Shown: positions 1-12,841, numbered from the stretch's first letter. The stretch is DNA of 64,000 bases from Stenopsyche tienmushanensis (GCA_008973525.1 WACJ01000406.1:930001-994000); one strand, 5' to 3'. Translations and numbers: made by a program. The notes: generated by a model from the letters alone, not told the origin.

Positions 1-229
1 TTTCAAGATGTTCATTGCACCACAACTCGAGGCAGACCATTGTTTTATGCTCTTTACCTGCACCGATTCAATTCTTCTGAACCTATTATTTTCCATATTC
101 CAGATGACAAATTAATGGCCAGACAATGAAATGATATTTTTAGAGTATTCACTTGATTCTTACGTTTAAAAAAATACCAAAATCTTATTTGAAGTTCATA
201 AAAACTGCCCGAGAAAAAACCGGCCACAC

Positions 230-840
230 GTAGTGGCCATAGGATTTGGCCTCTGGATCAATAGAAGATGAATACCAAAGGTCAATAAACATTTGTCGTG
301 ATATTGGTGAAGAAGGTTTTGATGACATGGATATTCATGACACCCAAGAAATATTGGAGGATCGTATGTTGAATGAAGACGAATTAGTCGAAATATTATA
401 TGAATCTACCACAATTAATGAGTCAGAAAGTAGTTGCAGCGAAATAGCTACATGTTTCAAATAATAAGCAATTAATGATTGCATAGAATTGGCTATTAAA
501 TTAGTTTTTTTTAATAGAAAATTATCTTATAATGAAAAGAAGTTTAAAATTCAAGAGAGAATTACAACAGATTTTGGAACCTTGTAAGCAGACAATAGCT
601 TATTAATTAATTTTTAAAGGTTAAAACCAGAAATACTCCAGAGTTCACTGACGATGGAAACTCACAACAGATCTCGAAAAAGAATAAAACATAAGTGATA
701 TAATAAAAAAAATTAAGTACATACTTATATCGTCGATATTTTTTTGGAACGCAAACCCTAATTTTGTATGAACTTCAAACCTTGTATAACACGGATTTGT
801 ATTACACGCCGTTTTTGCGGAACCATATAACCGTGTTATA
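230..840 (+). pseudogene. Tigger/pogo-type transposase C-terminal remnant with possible element end
   Basis: An open stretch at 246-464 encodes an acidic peptide (DIHDTQEILEDRMLNEDELV and flanking residues). It resembles the acidic C-terminal tail of Tigger/jerky-like DDE transposases, which follows the catalytic core. No catalytic residues are present, so only the tail survives. The sequence after the stop is AT-rich. It ends around 820-845 in a motif (CCGTGTTATACGAGGG) like the terminal repeats of Tigger elements. The family call rests on recalled similarity of the tail. A host acidic protein exon is the alternative but less likely. Confidence 0.45.
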
Positions 841-844
841 CGAG

Positions 845-3480
845 GGCAGAGTGAACATACAAGCAGAATAAACCTATTGTATATATGCTATTTTTAAATT
901 GAAATAAATCATCTTTTTCGTCTTCCAACGATAAAAAACATATTTTTGTACATTTAAAATTATAATGTGCAAGTAAAACCATAATATTTGACATATATTG
1001 AATCATATATATATATACATAGATATGCTTCCTTTTGATTATCATGTCTTTAAATATTTCAATATGCATACGTTATTTTTGAGAAAATCAGAACCTTATT
1101 ATGGAGTACTCTTTTACTTGAAAAAATTTGAAATTGATCGCAAAGTCACATTCTACATTCTGCTTTCTGTGGAAAATACCATTAAGGCAATGATCAAAGG
1201 AATATTTTCCAAGTATTATAAAAAAAATGGATTACGAACGTTCCTGTACGAATAAGCAAGATTTGACATATTTTATTATTTATTTTGCTTGGCTGAGCGC
1301 CATTTAAGCGTTCGGTTCAACGCTCTCCACTCTACATATGCGCATATATGCAAATTTCAAACATCAACTAAAATCTTGCATTTTTGCCGAATATGATGTC
1401 CTTAAATTATACCCTTTGGATTCCCGTGTCGCTATAACATATCACTCAATAAATCCGTAGGATGCTTACAAAAATGCATTCAATGCTATTTTTGCGATCG
1501 AATTGTAACAAGGTGCATTATGATGTTTCTTCCTTTCTCAAGGTAAAACTTTACCAAATGACATTGCATTTTTGCACATGGATTTGTCAATTGTATATTC
1601 AATTATATATCATCCCACGAACTTATTGAGCGATGTGCTATATGAATCGAAATATTTATTCTATTGGATATATCAATTATCAATACTACGAGCGCAAGAT
1701 CTGTTGATAAATTTGCAATCTTGATCAAATCTAATTCCTTTAAATCCCACTGCGTGAGTTTTTATTCACTCATATAAAGGTTTCAATTAAATCAATGCTT
1801 AATCAAATGGATAATTGAGCTGCCGTATTGAATATGCAGTAGCATTTTTAATGGTTATTTTTGACTGCATCTTGTACTCTCGCATTAAGAACAGAGTATG
1901 CATTCCGTGCAGTGAATTTAATTCGTTTAAAATCTACATCGCGATTTTTTTTTCCTGTACTTTTTATCGCATGTGTTGTTCCTTACATCCAGAAGCATTG
2001 TTTAGATTGCTTTTTCCCTAATTTTCTCAGTAATTCGGTACGTTGCTTGGATTCGTTCTTGCTTTTCCTCTTTTTACTTTCTAATTACGCTAAGAGTGGA
2101 CAACTCAATCGGGCAAAACGAGCTGTAACAATGCATTGTTTCTTTTTAGTATTGCGTTTACCACGCCCCCGACTGTCGCCCATCATGAGTTACGACCCCT
2201 GCTCGCAAGGCGTTTTAATTAACTCCCGCAAGAAAAGTTAATTGTACCGATCCAAGTTTTCTTCCCTCTTAACGGTCCTGGTCAGGATTAGCCGCTTTTT
2301 TCCCTCGGTCTTTCCCTTTTATATCGGGACGGCGAGAAAGGGGCGTTATTTGTTCGCGGGGTCAGCAGTTCATGTTGGCCTTCTGATTGCGTTCGGCAAC
2401 TAGCTAGAACTTGCCAGCTAATAATTCGGTCTCGTAATTGCCCAACCCTCGAAGGGTTATCTAGTGCTCCTGATAACGGCAACAGCCTCTCCGACCCGTC
2501 ATCCTCGAGCAAGCGCTCCCTATTTATGCGAGACTTGGGAAAACCGTCGCAAATAGGCTTTAATGTCCAAATTACAGGTAAATAAGTCAATGGGGAACGG
2601 GGACGCCAACCGAAATATATAACGTTCCCGATTTGAGTCGACCTTCACATTATTTATTATTATTGCCGGAACGTATTTCACTCGTTACGAGATACATCAG
2701 TACACATTTATCTTGCGGTAATAAAATGGTCCAAATCAAATGATTGAACGCGTAATATATCTTCTCAATTCCACGTTCTGTATACACGTTATTAAAATTA
2801 TTAATATTTTATGGTAATATAATTTGTTCTGCCAATGTTGTTTGAATCAAATATCTTGTACCTATCGTTATTTTGTTCGCCGCGGGTGTAATAAATTACG
2901 GCTTTTAAATCGACTCCATAATATTTATATACTTGATAAAAAATGTTTGCCGAAGCGACCTGGATGCAATTTTTCAATAATTTATTTCGACGTCCTATTA
3001 GATCCTGCGGTGCCTCGAATTGTAATTCTCTCCTTTTGTACACACATAATGACATTATTTTTTATTTTCGCATTTCGAGATGTATAAATTATTTTCTCCG
3101 TGCATAAAATAATTAGAGGATTCGCGTTCGTTTTGCGCACAGTTCGAGGAATTGATTTATTTTAGTGATGCAGGAATTCCTCCATTTTAATCGAACAATT
3201 CCATCGATTTAAATTCTGGGAATAGACATGCATAAAAACATGAAATAAATCATGGCATCACATGCCATAAGGACCTCTGCATAATACTTTCATTGTATAA
3301 TTGAAATTTAATTTTTGATTGAAATAAATTATAATATCTAATTTAATTGTATGTATTCTTAAATTAAATCATGTTTTATTTATATTAAAAATGTATAATT
3401 TTTATTTCATTCATTCATTACGAGTGTGTTATCTGTTTGTCTATCAGAACGCCTGAAAAAATAAAATACACTTGAATCTC
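845..3480. other. Intergenic, no recognised gene
   Basis: AT-rich sequence in which I recognise no gene. The part from about 1800 to 2640 has a more even base composition and overlapping short ORFs on both strands that match no family I know. It could be conserved non-coding DNA. A short TA microsatellite sits near 1005-1018. Confidence 0.5.
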
Positions 3481-4065
3481 ATTTATCGATTTTGGCTTTA
3501 AGCTAGCTCTTCTTTTAGAAGCTGCCAAATCGCGAATCCTCGAATAAGATATATTAGTTTTCTTGAATTACACCCTTCTTGGTCCTCAAATCATTTCATG
3601 GCGACACTTTAAACATTGAAAATCTTCAGAATGTGTAGGATCTTCTCGACCTGGTTCTTCCGAGGCAGACATTTCTTTAATTATTTCCTCAGTCATTCAA
3701 AATTTGGAATCCAAGGTCGCTTGTATCGCAGTTTAACCACTTCGTCGCCTTCAGCACATATAGAAATGTATGCTATTGCTTCCGCAACGTCTCTTATATC
3801 AGATTCTACCGTGTTACTGGAACTTACTAAAGGTCTTTTCAAAATTTTATTCCATATTTTTTCAATGTTGACACAGTCTAAAGAATTCCAACTACCTACT
3901 GCTGATAAATTTATTTTCATGTGAAAGCTGATATCTGTTTCTTCATTATTTCATCTTCTAGCAATAATCGTCGAAACATGTGATTTCTATATAAACGTTT
4001 GAATGTTTGTATTACACCCTGATCCATCGGTTGTATTACCGACGTAACATTTAGTGGAAGAAATC
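3480..4065 (-). pseudogene. Tigger/jerky-type transposase, C-terminal half (split copy)
   Basis: Read on the minus strand, 4065 down to 3920 encodes GFLPLNVTSVIQPMDQGVIQ followed by a KRLYRNHMF-like stretch. This is the hallmark block around the second catalytic aspartate of Tigger/pogo (CENP-B/jerky-related) transposases. Further down (3920-3693) is the downstream segment with a W-x-K-x-L pattern (IEKIWNKILKRP). After a frameshift near 3692, an acidic tail beginning MTEEIIKEMSA continues. The N-terminal half of the same element lies at 4956-5321, and an R1-like LINE fragment sits between the two halves. Frameshifts and the missing first catalytic part make it non-functional. Such transposases cut and paste DNA at TA sites. 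Confidence 0.8.
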
Positions 4066-4955
4066 CTATCCTCGAGTATCTTTAAGGCTGTATTCGTTCT
4101 TTCCTCCAGGTTCTGATCATGAATACCCGCATGTTGTGAGAGTAAAGTCATCGGCATATGCTGTTAGTAAGCAATCCTGCGGGAGTACCAGGTCAAGGGT
4201 ATCATCAAGCAGGATGTTAAGCTCACCTCCAGCAATCATATTGTCAAAGTAGCTTCGTATTAATTTAATTATGTTATTAGGGATCTTGTATTTGTCCAAT
4301 TTGACGATAATCATTGTCCACCGGGCATTGTCAAAAGCTCCCGAGAAATCCAACAGAACCCCAATCGCGTAGCGTTTGGTGGTTGATTCGTGATAGATAG
4401 CACACTACAGATGGCATCAATGGTGAACTTCCCAGGTCTGAAGCCAAACTGTTTTCCAGATAGTGGACAGTGTCCATCGAGAGCAGTATTTATCCTATAC
4501 GCTATAGTTTTCTCCAGGAGTTTTCCTAGCGTGGGGAGCAACACTATGATCCGATTCGCCTTTGGGTCTTCTGGTTGTTTATTCGTCTTTGGTTTCGGAA
4601 GAACAGCGACCAGTCCTCTCTTCGGGAAAGACGCCTGTCTTGAAACCCTCTTGAAAAATGAAATAAAGATCTTGATCGATCTGCCAAAAGGCCCTTTCGA
4701 CGATGCGTCTATCGATGCGATCCAAGCCGCTGGATTTCCTTGGGCGGATGTTTCTTAAAAGAACTTCCAGTTCCTCTGAGTTTGGTGCTGCATCATCTGG
4801 AACCATGTCGCACGTTGTAATATCTGCTTCCAACCTGATGATTCTTTGTGCTGGCGTATCTTTTATGGGATCGTCATGAGGCAGCAGAGAATCTAATACC
4901 TACTCCATGAACTCTCTCATGTCTATGGCTATTCTGTTGGTTCTGGGATTTTATA
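4066..4955 (-). pseudogene. R1-clade-like non-LTR retrotransposon reverse transcriptase fragment, inserted in Tigger
   Basis: Minus-strand blocks in order are: 4940-4579, pre-RT and RT domain 1 (LRNIRPRKSSGLDRID); 4544-4311, LLPTLGKLLEKTIAYRI and KQFGFRPGKFTIDAI; 4353-4117, DFSGAFDNARW and the catalytic YADD box (LLTAYADDFTL); 4116-4075, a tail resembling the post-RT LEERTNTALKILEDR segment. This block order and the AFDNARW motif match R1-type LINE reverse transcriptases, which copy their RNA at a nicked chromosomal target. The conserved PQGS-containing block that should precede YADD is deleted, and several frameshifts are present. It is flanked on both sides by halves of a Tigger transposase, so it inserted later. 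It is 5' and 3' truncated and dead. Confidence 0.8.
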
Positions 4956-5321
4956 TTCCGGCCAGAATAATAAATGTGTTTGCTGAAAGCATGTCAGCAG
5001 AAAGCTTTTCCCCATAAATTTCAAGTTCCCTGATACCATGTCGTCCTTTGAATTTTTCAAACCAGCCCGAACTTGCTTTGAAGGTGGAATCTCTATTTAA
5101 TTTTTGTATTGAAAAATATTGACATTTTCACACAATAATGATCCAGATATTGGCTGTTCATTTGGTAATCTTTGTATGAACCGTATAAAAATACACTCTT
5201 CAAGTTCTGTATTTCCTGATTTTTTCATAATTCTCCATGTGCAAATCAGCAAATTATATTTTTTGTTGTTTTATTTTGAAGAATCCGGATAATAGAGGTT
5301 CGGATAATGGAGGTTCTACTT
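4956..5321 (-). pseudogene. Tigger/jerky-type transposase, N-terminal DNA-binding part and terminal repeat
   Basis: On the minus strand, about 5240-4975 encodes a CENP-B-type helix-turn-helix region. It reads LEECIFIRFIQRLPNEQPIS, then after a frameshift FKASSGWFEKFKGRHGIREL and YGEKLSAD. These match the DNA-binding half of Tigger/jerky transposases. At 5282-5321 the sequence GGATAATAGAGGTTCGGATA and its neighbours form the characteristic terminal repeat. The rest of the transposase is at 3480-4065, across the LINE insertion. Several frameshifts make it inactive. Confidence 0.8.
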
Positions 5322-5324
5322 TAC

Positions 5325-7200
5325 CACAAGCTATATATGATTTTTTTCTCGCGATATAAATCGGAAAATCGTAATCATTCAATACTACACTTTTTAAATA
5401 AAAATCGATGATTATTTTATGAACTGATTTATGGCAAATGAGCAATCTCATACTACCTAGTCAAAGTAATATCAAGTCAAAAGCACCTAGTTTATAATTT
5501 CAATTCAATCGCATATTAATGGAAAGTGCTTACATTTTTTTAAATGTTGTACGCCAACCTTCAGAATAATTTATAGCCATGAAATTTATGACAGCAAAAT
5601 GAATTTTAAAGCTTTTCACCTTCATCGTAATTCTGAATTATACGACTATACACAAAGGCATTGTTGTTAATGACTTAATGTATATAAGAAAAACGACGGC
5701 AGTAATGTGCAAATCTTAACGCTTAAAAATAACACGAACAATAGCGAATCATAGCGGTTTTTATATCACAAGAATTCAAAAGAGACCCGTTTATCTCCGC
5801 AAAAAGTAACCCAATGACACGAATTCTAAAAAAATGTCCATTATATCGAACCAGCTGTTTTTGTCGAGCCATATTTCAAAAGCAACTCGCATTTCCCAAG
5901 CTTGCTTCAACTTTTGACCTTTAATTGTTGCAATCACTGCCGGAGGTATTGCGAAATTTCATAGTTTTTCGATCTGTTTTCGTTCCATTGTTTACTAAAT
6001 GAACTATTTGCGTGTATGGCATTTCCACGATTACGATATTCATTATTAAAGCACATAATTTATTCGATTAATTTTGTATTTATCGATATAAATCACAAAA
6101 AACCATTGCTTAAATTTAATAGAAACAAGTCTATTACTAACTTAATTATCATAATTTCGCGACTTTATCACCTTGTAACGATAAAATTTAAGGAAATGTT
6201 ATCATAACTTGATAGTAAATCTTTATTCAACGTCACGATAAAAAATCTTAATGCATTAATATTTTTATTGTACACGTGGTGTTTATAACACTCAAAAGTT
6301 ATGCTTAAATTGAATTTTGCAAAGATAAGCGATTTTAAGAATCGATCTAAATTTAATGGAAAATCTATATGATAATGCAATTTTTATAGTGGAAAAAAAT
6401 TAAATGGAAATTGATTATGATTGTATCGTCGTCATTATAATCGTTAGCCTAATTTTAGCTTGTATATCTGCTGTAATATGATTCAAGCAATCTTGAAGGT
6501 GTTAACTTGATTATGTTTACATTAGAAAAACATGTTATGGTCAACGCACGCATTTCACTAAGAAATACTGTTACAATACTAATTAATAAAAAACCGTTAC
6601 ATACAACAGGAAATTGCTAGCTCAATGAGAATATCACAAAAACTCTTAGTAGCATAAAATCAAAATTTGAATATACATTTTAAACATAATCCTACTAGTG
6701 GGCATGGCAACAGTAAAACGGAAACTTAAATCCAATGACGTAAGCCATTAGCTGAAAGGTGTCCATTGGGACAATGAGGAGGACGTTGTTTGGACCTGGT
6801 TTGAAAGCTAACCGACCAAGATAAATACAGAAAATTAAATACCAACAAAGAAAATCAAATACTTCAATGGGCCATACTGTGTAGACAAGCATTTGAACAA
6901 CGCGCTAAGATTAATTAAATCGATATTTATTTTTTGGAATGTTCGTAGCTATTTTCTAATTTAAGATTATTTTCATTATTACTAATAAAAAACGCCATTT
7001 ATTAGTAATTTTTCTATATTTTATATCACTGCAAATGATCGTTTCAATACTCGATATAGAATTGGCTATCACTGCGGCTCAAATCATGACCTGGGTAGAT
7101 CTCATATTTTTCACAGCAAGCTCACTGCTCCGAATACATTCGATATTTACTTTTTAGAATTTAATGTAATTTAATTGTAATATTGAAGCTCGTTTATTAA
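5325..7200. other. Intergenic, no recognised gene
   Basis: AT-rich DNA with only short chance ORFs. I see no gene, RNA or clear repeat in this stretch. Confidence 0.5.
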
Positions 7201-7209
7201 CTAATTCCA

Positions 7210-7412
7210 GCTGCAATTACCGACCGATCGCTTCTTGCGCGTGCACCGTTGCCGGTTGGGTAGTGACGCGCAGAAGGCGGGAGTCGGGGAGTTAGCGATT
7301 GGCCTTGGCTGCGGGAGGTCGTCCTTCCCGCAGCCAAATCTCTCTCGTATCGAATAAAAAATTACATAGAGAAGAGAGTATTTTCGTTCGACATCCGTCC
7401 ACTTCCATCTAT
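7210..7412 (-). repeat. Module B of a composite MITE family
   Basis: Unusually GC-rich for the window. It contains CCTTGGCTGCGGGAGG and CCTTCCCGCAGCC, which form an internal inverted repeat. The reverse complement of this stretch matches 35345-35560, including a shared GAGAAGAGAGT segment and the CACCGTTGCCGGTTGGG-like part. A shorter match lies at 56520-56592. No coding potential is seen. In the 35 kb copy this module is joined to two others, which suggests a non-autonomous element. Confidence 0.7.
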
Positions 7413-7529
7413 CCGTCCGGCTGTAAGTGATCTGATAGAAGAACGGATCCGTGCGTTAGCGCGACCATCCCGACGAGCCCCACATAAAACACTACCAAGT
7501 GAAGAGGGTGAGATGGAAGAATGTTAAAA

Positions 7530-8086
7530 ATACTTGGGTTATTTCGGTTGGAATGCCACAAAAGCCAGTAAAACACTTGGTAAAAGTCTGCAGATGTTGA
7601 CATTAGTTCCAGAAAATTTAATCGAATTTTGATAACGACGCATTAAAATCGCGAAGTTATCGCAAAGACTGGTATCACCGTACAAATATATTTAAAACTC
7701 ATCGGAAAAACGAATAGGATAGGTGTTATGGGGTAGGATGGGTACCACATACCTTGCCCGAACACAACCAAAAATGAGTGACGAGACACATGCTACGCTT
7801 TCTTGACAACACAATAAAATAGTCTATTTTTGAATAGCATTATAACTGGTGAAGATAAAAAATGGTGGGATATACGGGGAATAATTTACAATTAATTCGA
7901 CAATTAAAAGTTTTGCACCCGAATTTAAACGAGTAACGTCCGTATATTCTACAGAAAGAATACGATTTTGCCTCGTGATAATGCACGCCCTCATAAAGCA
8001 AAATTAACATGGGATAAAATACGGGAATTTAACTGGAAAGTGTCACCGCATCCTCCGTATTCACCGGATCTTTCGCGATGAATGTT
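7530..8086 (+). pseudogene. Decayed mariner transposase, copy 1 of an overlapping pair
   Basis: The start (7545-7620) parallels the mariner N-terminal helix-turn-helix seen at 47283 (GWNxTxASKTL). The stretch at 7720-7900 matches 47550-47720 closely in DNA sequence. The C-terminal catalytic part is at 7960-8080: RDNARPHKAKLTWDKI, then WKVSPHPPYSPDL, the region between the second and third catalytic aspartates of mariner transposases. Stops and frameshifts are frequent. At 8086 the sequence jumps back to an internal mariner position (see next feature). Confidence 0.75.
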
Positions 8087-8560
8087 ATGGGGTAGGATAG
8101 GTACCGCACGCCTCCACCGAAATGGGTCATTTACAATAATAAAAGACGAAAAAATCAATAACTTTCTCAACAACAACACCAAAAAACTCTATTCCGACGC
8201 CTAAACCCGGATTTACTATAAAATGGGCTATTTTGCATTTGGTGGGATTGCGGGAATAATCCATTATGAATTAATGAAAGCGAAAGAAATTATAACTGCA
8301 CAAATTTATTAAAAAAGTCGATACTGCTTCGTGGAAATTAAAATGGAAATTGTTACCAAATTCTTCTTATTCACCTGACCTCGCCCCTATGGATTTCCAC
8401 CTTTTTAAGTCCTTGGAGCCTGAGAGAAAAACGATTTAAAAATGCATCTGAAGTGGAAATGCATTTAAAATAGTTTTTAGCTTTTAAACCGAATTTTTTT
8501 GCAAAAAAGGGATCGAAGAACTGACAAGGTTATCGGAAAATGTTTTGAATACCTATATAT
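8087..8560 (+). pseudogene. Decayed mariner transposase, copy 2 (central part to C-terminus)
   Basis: Begins with GTTATGGGGTAGGATAGGTA, nearly identical to 7726-7745 in copy 1, so the same internal mariner region is repeated. It continues with degraded catalytic-domain segments (KWVIYNNKRRKNQ near 8130; an IWWDCG-like block near 8240; SSYSPDLAPMDFHLFKSL at 8352-8414). The last of these spans the third catalytic aspartate in the PDLAPxD context. It is most simply a second, 5'-truncated copy fused to copy 1 by nested insertion or unequal recombination. Confidence 0.7.
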
Positions 8561-8649
8561 AGTAGTTATACCTATTCAATCGCCTTTCAGCAATTAAAGT
8601 CTCTCCATATGGTGACTATAAATATACATTTCTTAAAAAATGTTTATAA

Positions 8650-10090
8650 TTAAAATGGAAAATCCTTCGCGCAAGATTATATCCCTTGGGCTTAATTTTT
8701 TCGGTCAGCATTTTATACATCCCTTGTAGTTGAAAGCAGGGAATGTACTGACAGCGCTTTTGTCTACGAAACATATAACGGGCGTGGTTTCCCAAGACAC
8801 ACTTCTTCGAATTGAAAAATAATTATAACATACAAAAAGGGTTGTCTTAATTAAATTAAACGAAGTTAATTCTAATTTTGATTAGATAAATTGCGCCCCT
8901 TCAACTTTTATGCATCATCGATATCCGTACCTAATACTGATATGTACGTCAATCGTTCGCATGAAAATGCACAAAATATTTACAACACACTAGGCGATGG
9001 TTAATATACAACTGTAATTTACCACCTAGCCATTATCTTTTAAACATTATATTTTCAAAGTGTTCGCTTTTATCTGTTTCCTGGTGATCAATGATTTATG
9101 ATAGCTATCTCGTCACGCTATAAATAACCGGGCACAGAAATAGCACTCTAAATATAGGGGGGTGGCGTTTTAATTGCGGAACGATTTCATTTTCACGATT
9201 TTTCCACGTATATTGCACGAAAGACATTTAATTTCACCCACACACAAAATGCGTGGGACCGTATATGTGCTTAACCCATTCGCTTCGTTCCGGAGGTATT
9301 TTACTGCGCGAAAGCGTTCTTTCCCTCTTTTTGAGAAAGATAAACAAATCCTCTTTTTTTACGAGTCGTAATTAGCTAAACATGGCGAACACGTTTTTAC
9401 GTAAATTATTCCGTAATAAATTTCAGCATGAAACTAACTTTCCATGTAATAATTTATGCCGTATCTCAAATGCGGATTTCATTTTCGCAAACCCTTTTTG
9501 ACAATGAACAAATTTCAATGTTTCCGCGAATCCCAAGCAACACTCTAATAATAAATTATTTATAACCAGATGCGTCATAAAAACATGCCCCTTTTATCTA
9601 GTGTATTTTTAAGCTAATGTATTCAATATTTTATGGCCTCGGAATTACAAATTTGATCCACTCGGTACCTTTAGCATTTTACATTTATAAAATGTTCTAT
9701 CCGAGACTTTATTGCAAAGTGAAGCTAATTTATTAATGTGTCTCCGATCAGAATTACTGCTTAAATAAATTGGCGCGCTTTAATTAAAACTGTTAGCGAC
9801 GACGATGTAAGATAAAGGATAGTCATTGCCGCCCTTAAATCCCCCGGGGATTTTTAAAAAAGTGTGCTTTGGGGTAAATTAAATCTATACGCTAATTTCA
9901 TAATCTTTGTATTATCAGTCGTCTCGTTGTTGACATTTTGAGATACAGAATCCAGGATTTAAATCACTACCGAAACATAGTTGAAAGAAAATTGACACCA
10001 CAAAAATAAATCAAATACTTTTTACATCCATTAATTATGAAAGCCCAATTCGGTTTTACTTGTATTGAATCTTTAAGTGGAGAATTTTTA
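8650..10090. other. Intergenic, no recognised gene
   Basis: Mostly AT-rich. About 9150-9370 is compositionally more balanced but does not translate into a recognisable protein. No RNA gene or clear repeat was seen. Confidence 0.5.
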
Positions 10091-10095
10091 ATGAC

Positions 10096-10396
10096 GCGAT
10101 TAGAGAAATTGGATTGAACGTCGCAAGAAGTGAAACTCTATGCAGCAGTTAAACGGAAAGAGAAGCAGAATCGTTAGTGTTCTCTCGGTCTCGGTCGCAC
10201 ACATTATAGATACGCCATGTATGCGTGCGTATATATGCGTAGCATAAAGCCACCGCAATACTAGTAGCAAGCTTATTTTAATATATATTACACAACAATC
10301 TTTTGGGTAGCAATTTCCATTAACAATTGAAAAAAAGCAATGCACAAAATTAACGTTTACCTAAGAGCTGAGATATTTCACTTCTACCGCGCGAGA
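10096..10396. repeat. MITE module A, copy 1
   Basis: About 300 bp bounded by inverted ends: CGCAAGAAGTGAAACT at 10122-10137, and ATTTCACTTCTACCGCGCGA at about 10375-10394. The interior matches 35066-35350 and 42898-43138, including GCATGCG-type and TATATATTACACAA segments. There is no transposase, so it is a non-autonomous element. ORFs in it are chance. Confidence 0.75.
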
Positions 10397-10489
10397 GTAC
10401 TGCCACAATTTTTTTTATATCCAGGACAATATTTTTCAAAATTAAATTTGATTAATTCCTACGCATTGATTCTGAATTTATAAATTTGT

Positions 10490-11190
10490 GTATCATAAAC
10501 CCTTTGAGTAGTGAGACTAAGATTCTGTATTCGAATATCCACCACTTATTTATTTTATTTTTACATTTTTAAGAGAAACGTTTCTTCAATTAACAAAAAA
10601 AAAACAAGAACTTACTACATAAAAAAATGACACAGAAAATAACAAAACATTAGCATTTAAAGTAAAGTTAACCCCTAAAGGAGTACTATCCCAGGGCCTG
10701 GGATCCCCCCTCCACTATTCATAAAGAGAACTCTTGTACATTAAGCTCGGAGACAAACAGAGACAGAGAGAGAACGTAGTACAGTTCGGGAGACAGAGAC
10801 GGAGCGCTCCCCCGCATACATCGCACGATTGTATAGATCGTTAGCATTAATTTATCGACTAATAATGATTTCGATTTCAAGTTTGTTATTTGTTTACTTG
10901 CAAGAAATGACCGAATATTGTGTGCTATCGACAGGTGTTTATTTATTTAATTGCTTCCTGTTAGTCCCTGCTTGTTGAATGAGTCTTTGTGCGATCCACA
11001 CTCTCTTCGTCTCTGTCTCTCTCCAAACTCAACGTGCAAAATACTTTAGGATACCTACTCTGAACTCGAGGTGTAAGAATGCTCTTTCTGAATCACTGGA
11101 ATTCGATCGCAAATACGCGACTGAACTCCTCAAATGGTTAAATAAGACTTCTTTAGAACTAATATCTTCCAACATAAAGAGAACATGATA
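10490..11190. repeat. Cluster of TTAA-type MITE (module C) fragments
   Basis: At 10500 a left end reads CCCTTTGAGTAGTGAG, the inverse of the end at 27147-27162. At 10676-10970 a second copy starts TTAACCCCTAAAGGAG and contains CAGAGACAGAGAGAG and ATTGTGTGCTATCGACAG, both shared with 26863-27162. At 10975-11110 a reverse-oriented piece follows (CTCTGTCTCTCTCC, then GCTCTTTCTGAATCACTGGA). The TTAA at the border fits piggyBac-type target choice. None of these pieces encodes protein. Confidence 0.65.
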
Positions 11191-12740
11191 ACCCTTTCAT
11201 GTTCGTGTACAACCGCTATCGTTTTTGTCATGTTTATTTGTGTCATCATCCAACCAATGTTGTTGTTCATAAACAATCATAAATTGTTTTTTCAACGATG
11301 TCTTCAATTCCTTTGTATTCGATAGCGCCAACCTCTGATTATGATAACACAAACTGGAATTCTTCTTTTAATTGAAAATGATTTTATGTCTATTTCGAGA
11401 CATTATCATGCAATGGCTTATAGCAATGATTTCAAAGATTACGAATAATCTGGTGCTAACAGAATCGATGTGGTGAATTTATGATCCACGTGCAAGATAG
11501 CAGGCGTTTCATCATTTTGTATGTGATTTTTCTATTTGTCTGACCTACATACATTTCGCAGCCTGCGAATGGGCCCTCATTCTCCCTCAGATTCGTTTAT
11601 CACCTTGTGTAAATATGCAAATAAATATTTGTGCGATTGCCTCCGTTCAAATCTGGTATGGTATGTCGAACTACCGCTTGTGGATTCGCCGAGATTCTCG
11701 CAGCGGATAAACGCCTCGAAAAAGGGGTTAAGAACTGCTCTGCCGTAGACAATAATGCGACTAAGACGATCGATAGCTTATTTGTGCGAGGCTTTTATTA
11801 ACAACGAGGGGTGGGTGTAAAGGGTGTCATTTGAAAGCAATAAAACCATTTGCCGTTTGATCTAAGACGGCAATGAAACAGTAAGTACGGTTGGAAATGT
11901 CCCATAAAAATATCGGATATACGAGTGTGCCACGTGCGAGTTACAATATGCACATTCGGGGCTACAAGCTTTTATGGTCTAATATAGTTTTCCTCAATAT
12001 CACGCGCTGAGAAAACGCCTTCTGTCAATGGGGGAAAAATACACTCAGCACCGGAAGATGGCCTCCTGCCCATAAAAAGTGCTCGGACTCCAAAAGGGAG
12101 GTGCTGGATGCCGGCCTACCACTCGTAAAACATCCGAAGAAAGGTACAAACACGCTACAAGCCCGAGGCTCACTCATATTTTTTAATGGCTGATGTCATT
12201 TCCAATAATGCCTCACCGCATTTATGTGCTTCTGTCTGGAATTAAAAATGGGGAGCCGTCAATCCTGCAGGGACTCGATAGGGACAATGGCATATGACCC
12301 TCAATACGGTTTGCAGTAATTGGAGTTTATTGCTAAACAATATGGCTTAATTTATTACTGAGCGTTCCAAACTTGCATTAACGAGAAATGTCGATAATTG
12401 ATTTTAGTTGGCTAACTGTACAAACTATTGGTATCAGCAATAAATAAAATCGATGAGTGACACACTTATTTAAAACGTTTGAGAAAACTTATATCTTCCT
12501 TCCTTCTTAGAAAACTAATATTAGTCGATTCGACTAACATGAGCTACATTTTTGCTATAGCCTCAACTATTTTGGGAAGAATTTTCGCCTTTCAAGATCT
12601 TATGATGTTCATGTAAATTCTGTATTTTTTTTGAATATACACTTTTAATTGAGTGTATATTCGCATCAAATCCGAATATTGGCAAGCGTAATTTATCCTA
12701 GGTAAAAAAAAATTTTCTTCAAAAATGATGAATAGCATCT
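11190..12740. other. Intergenic, no recognised gene
   Basis: Mixed-composition sequence without a supported gene. The short ORF at 11536-11748 has no recognisable domain. Confidence 0.45.
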
Positions 12741-12841
12741 TCTTTTAAATGATTCCATTGTATAAAGGATGCTTTTCCTCTACTTTCTATTCAGTTTTGG
12801 CCTGGCCAGAGTACTGTGAAAAGCCCTTGTATTTTTTCAAA

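Noticed and set aside
2288..2590. Minus-strand 100-codon frame
   Set aside because: No recognisable domain, no splice or start evidence. The opposite strand is open as well, which fits a locally GC-richer non-coding patch.
10100..10345. 81-codon minus-strand ORF as a gene
   Set aside because: It lies wholly inside MITE module A and is not preserved in the other copies.
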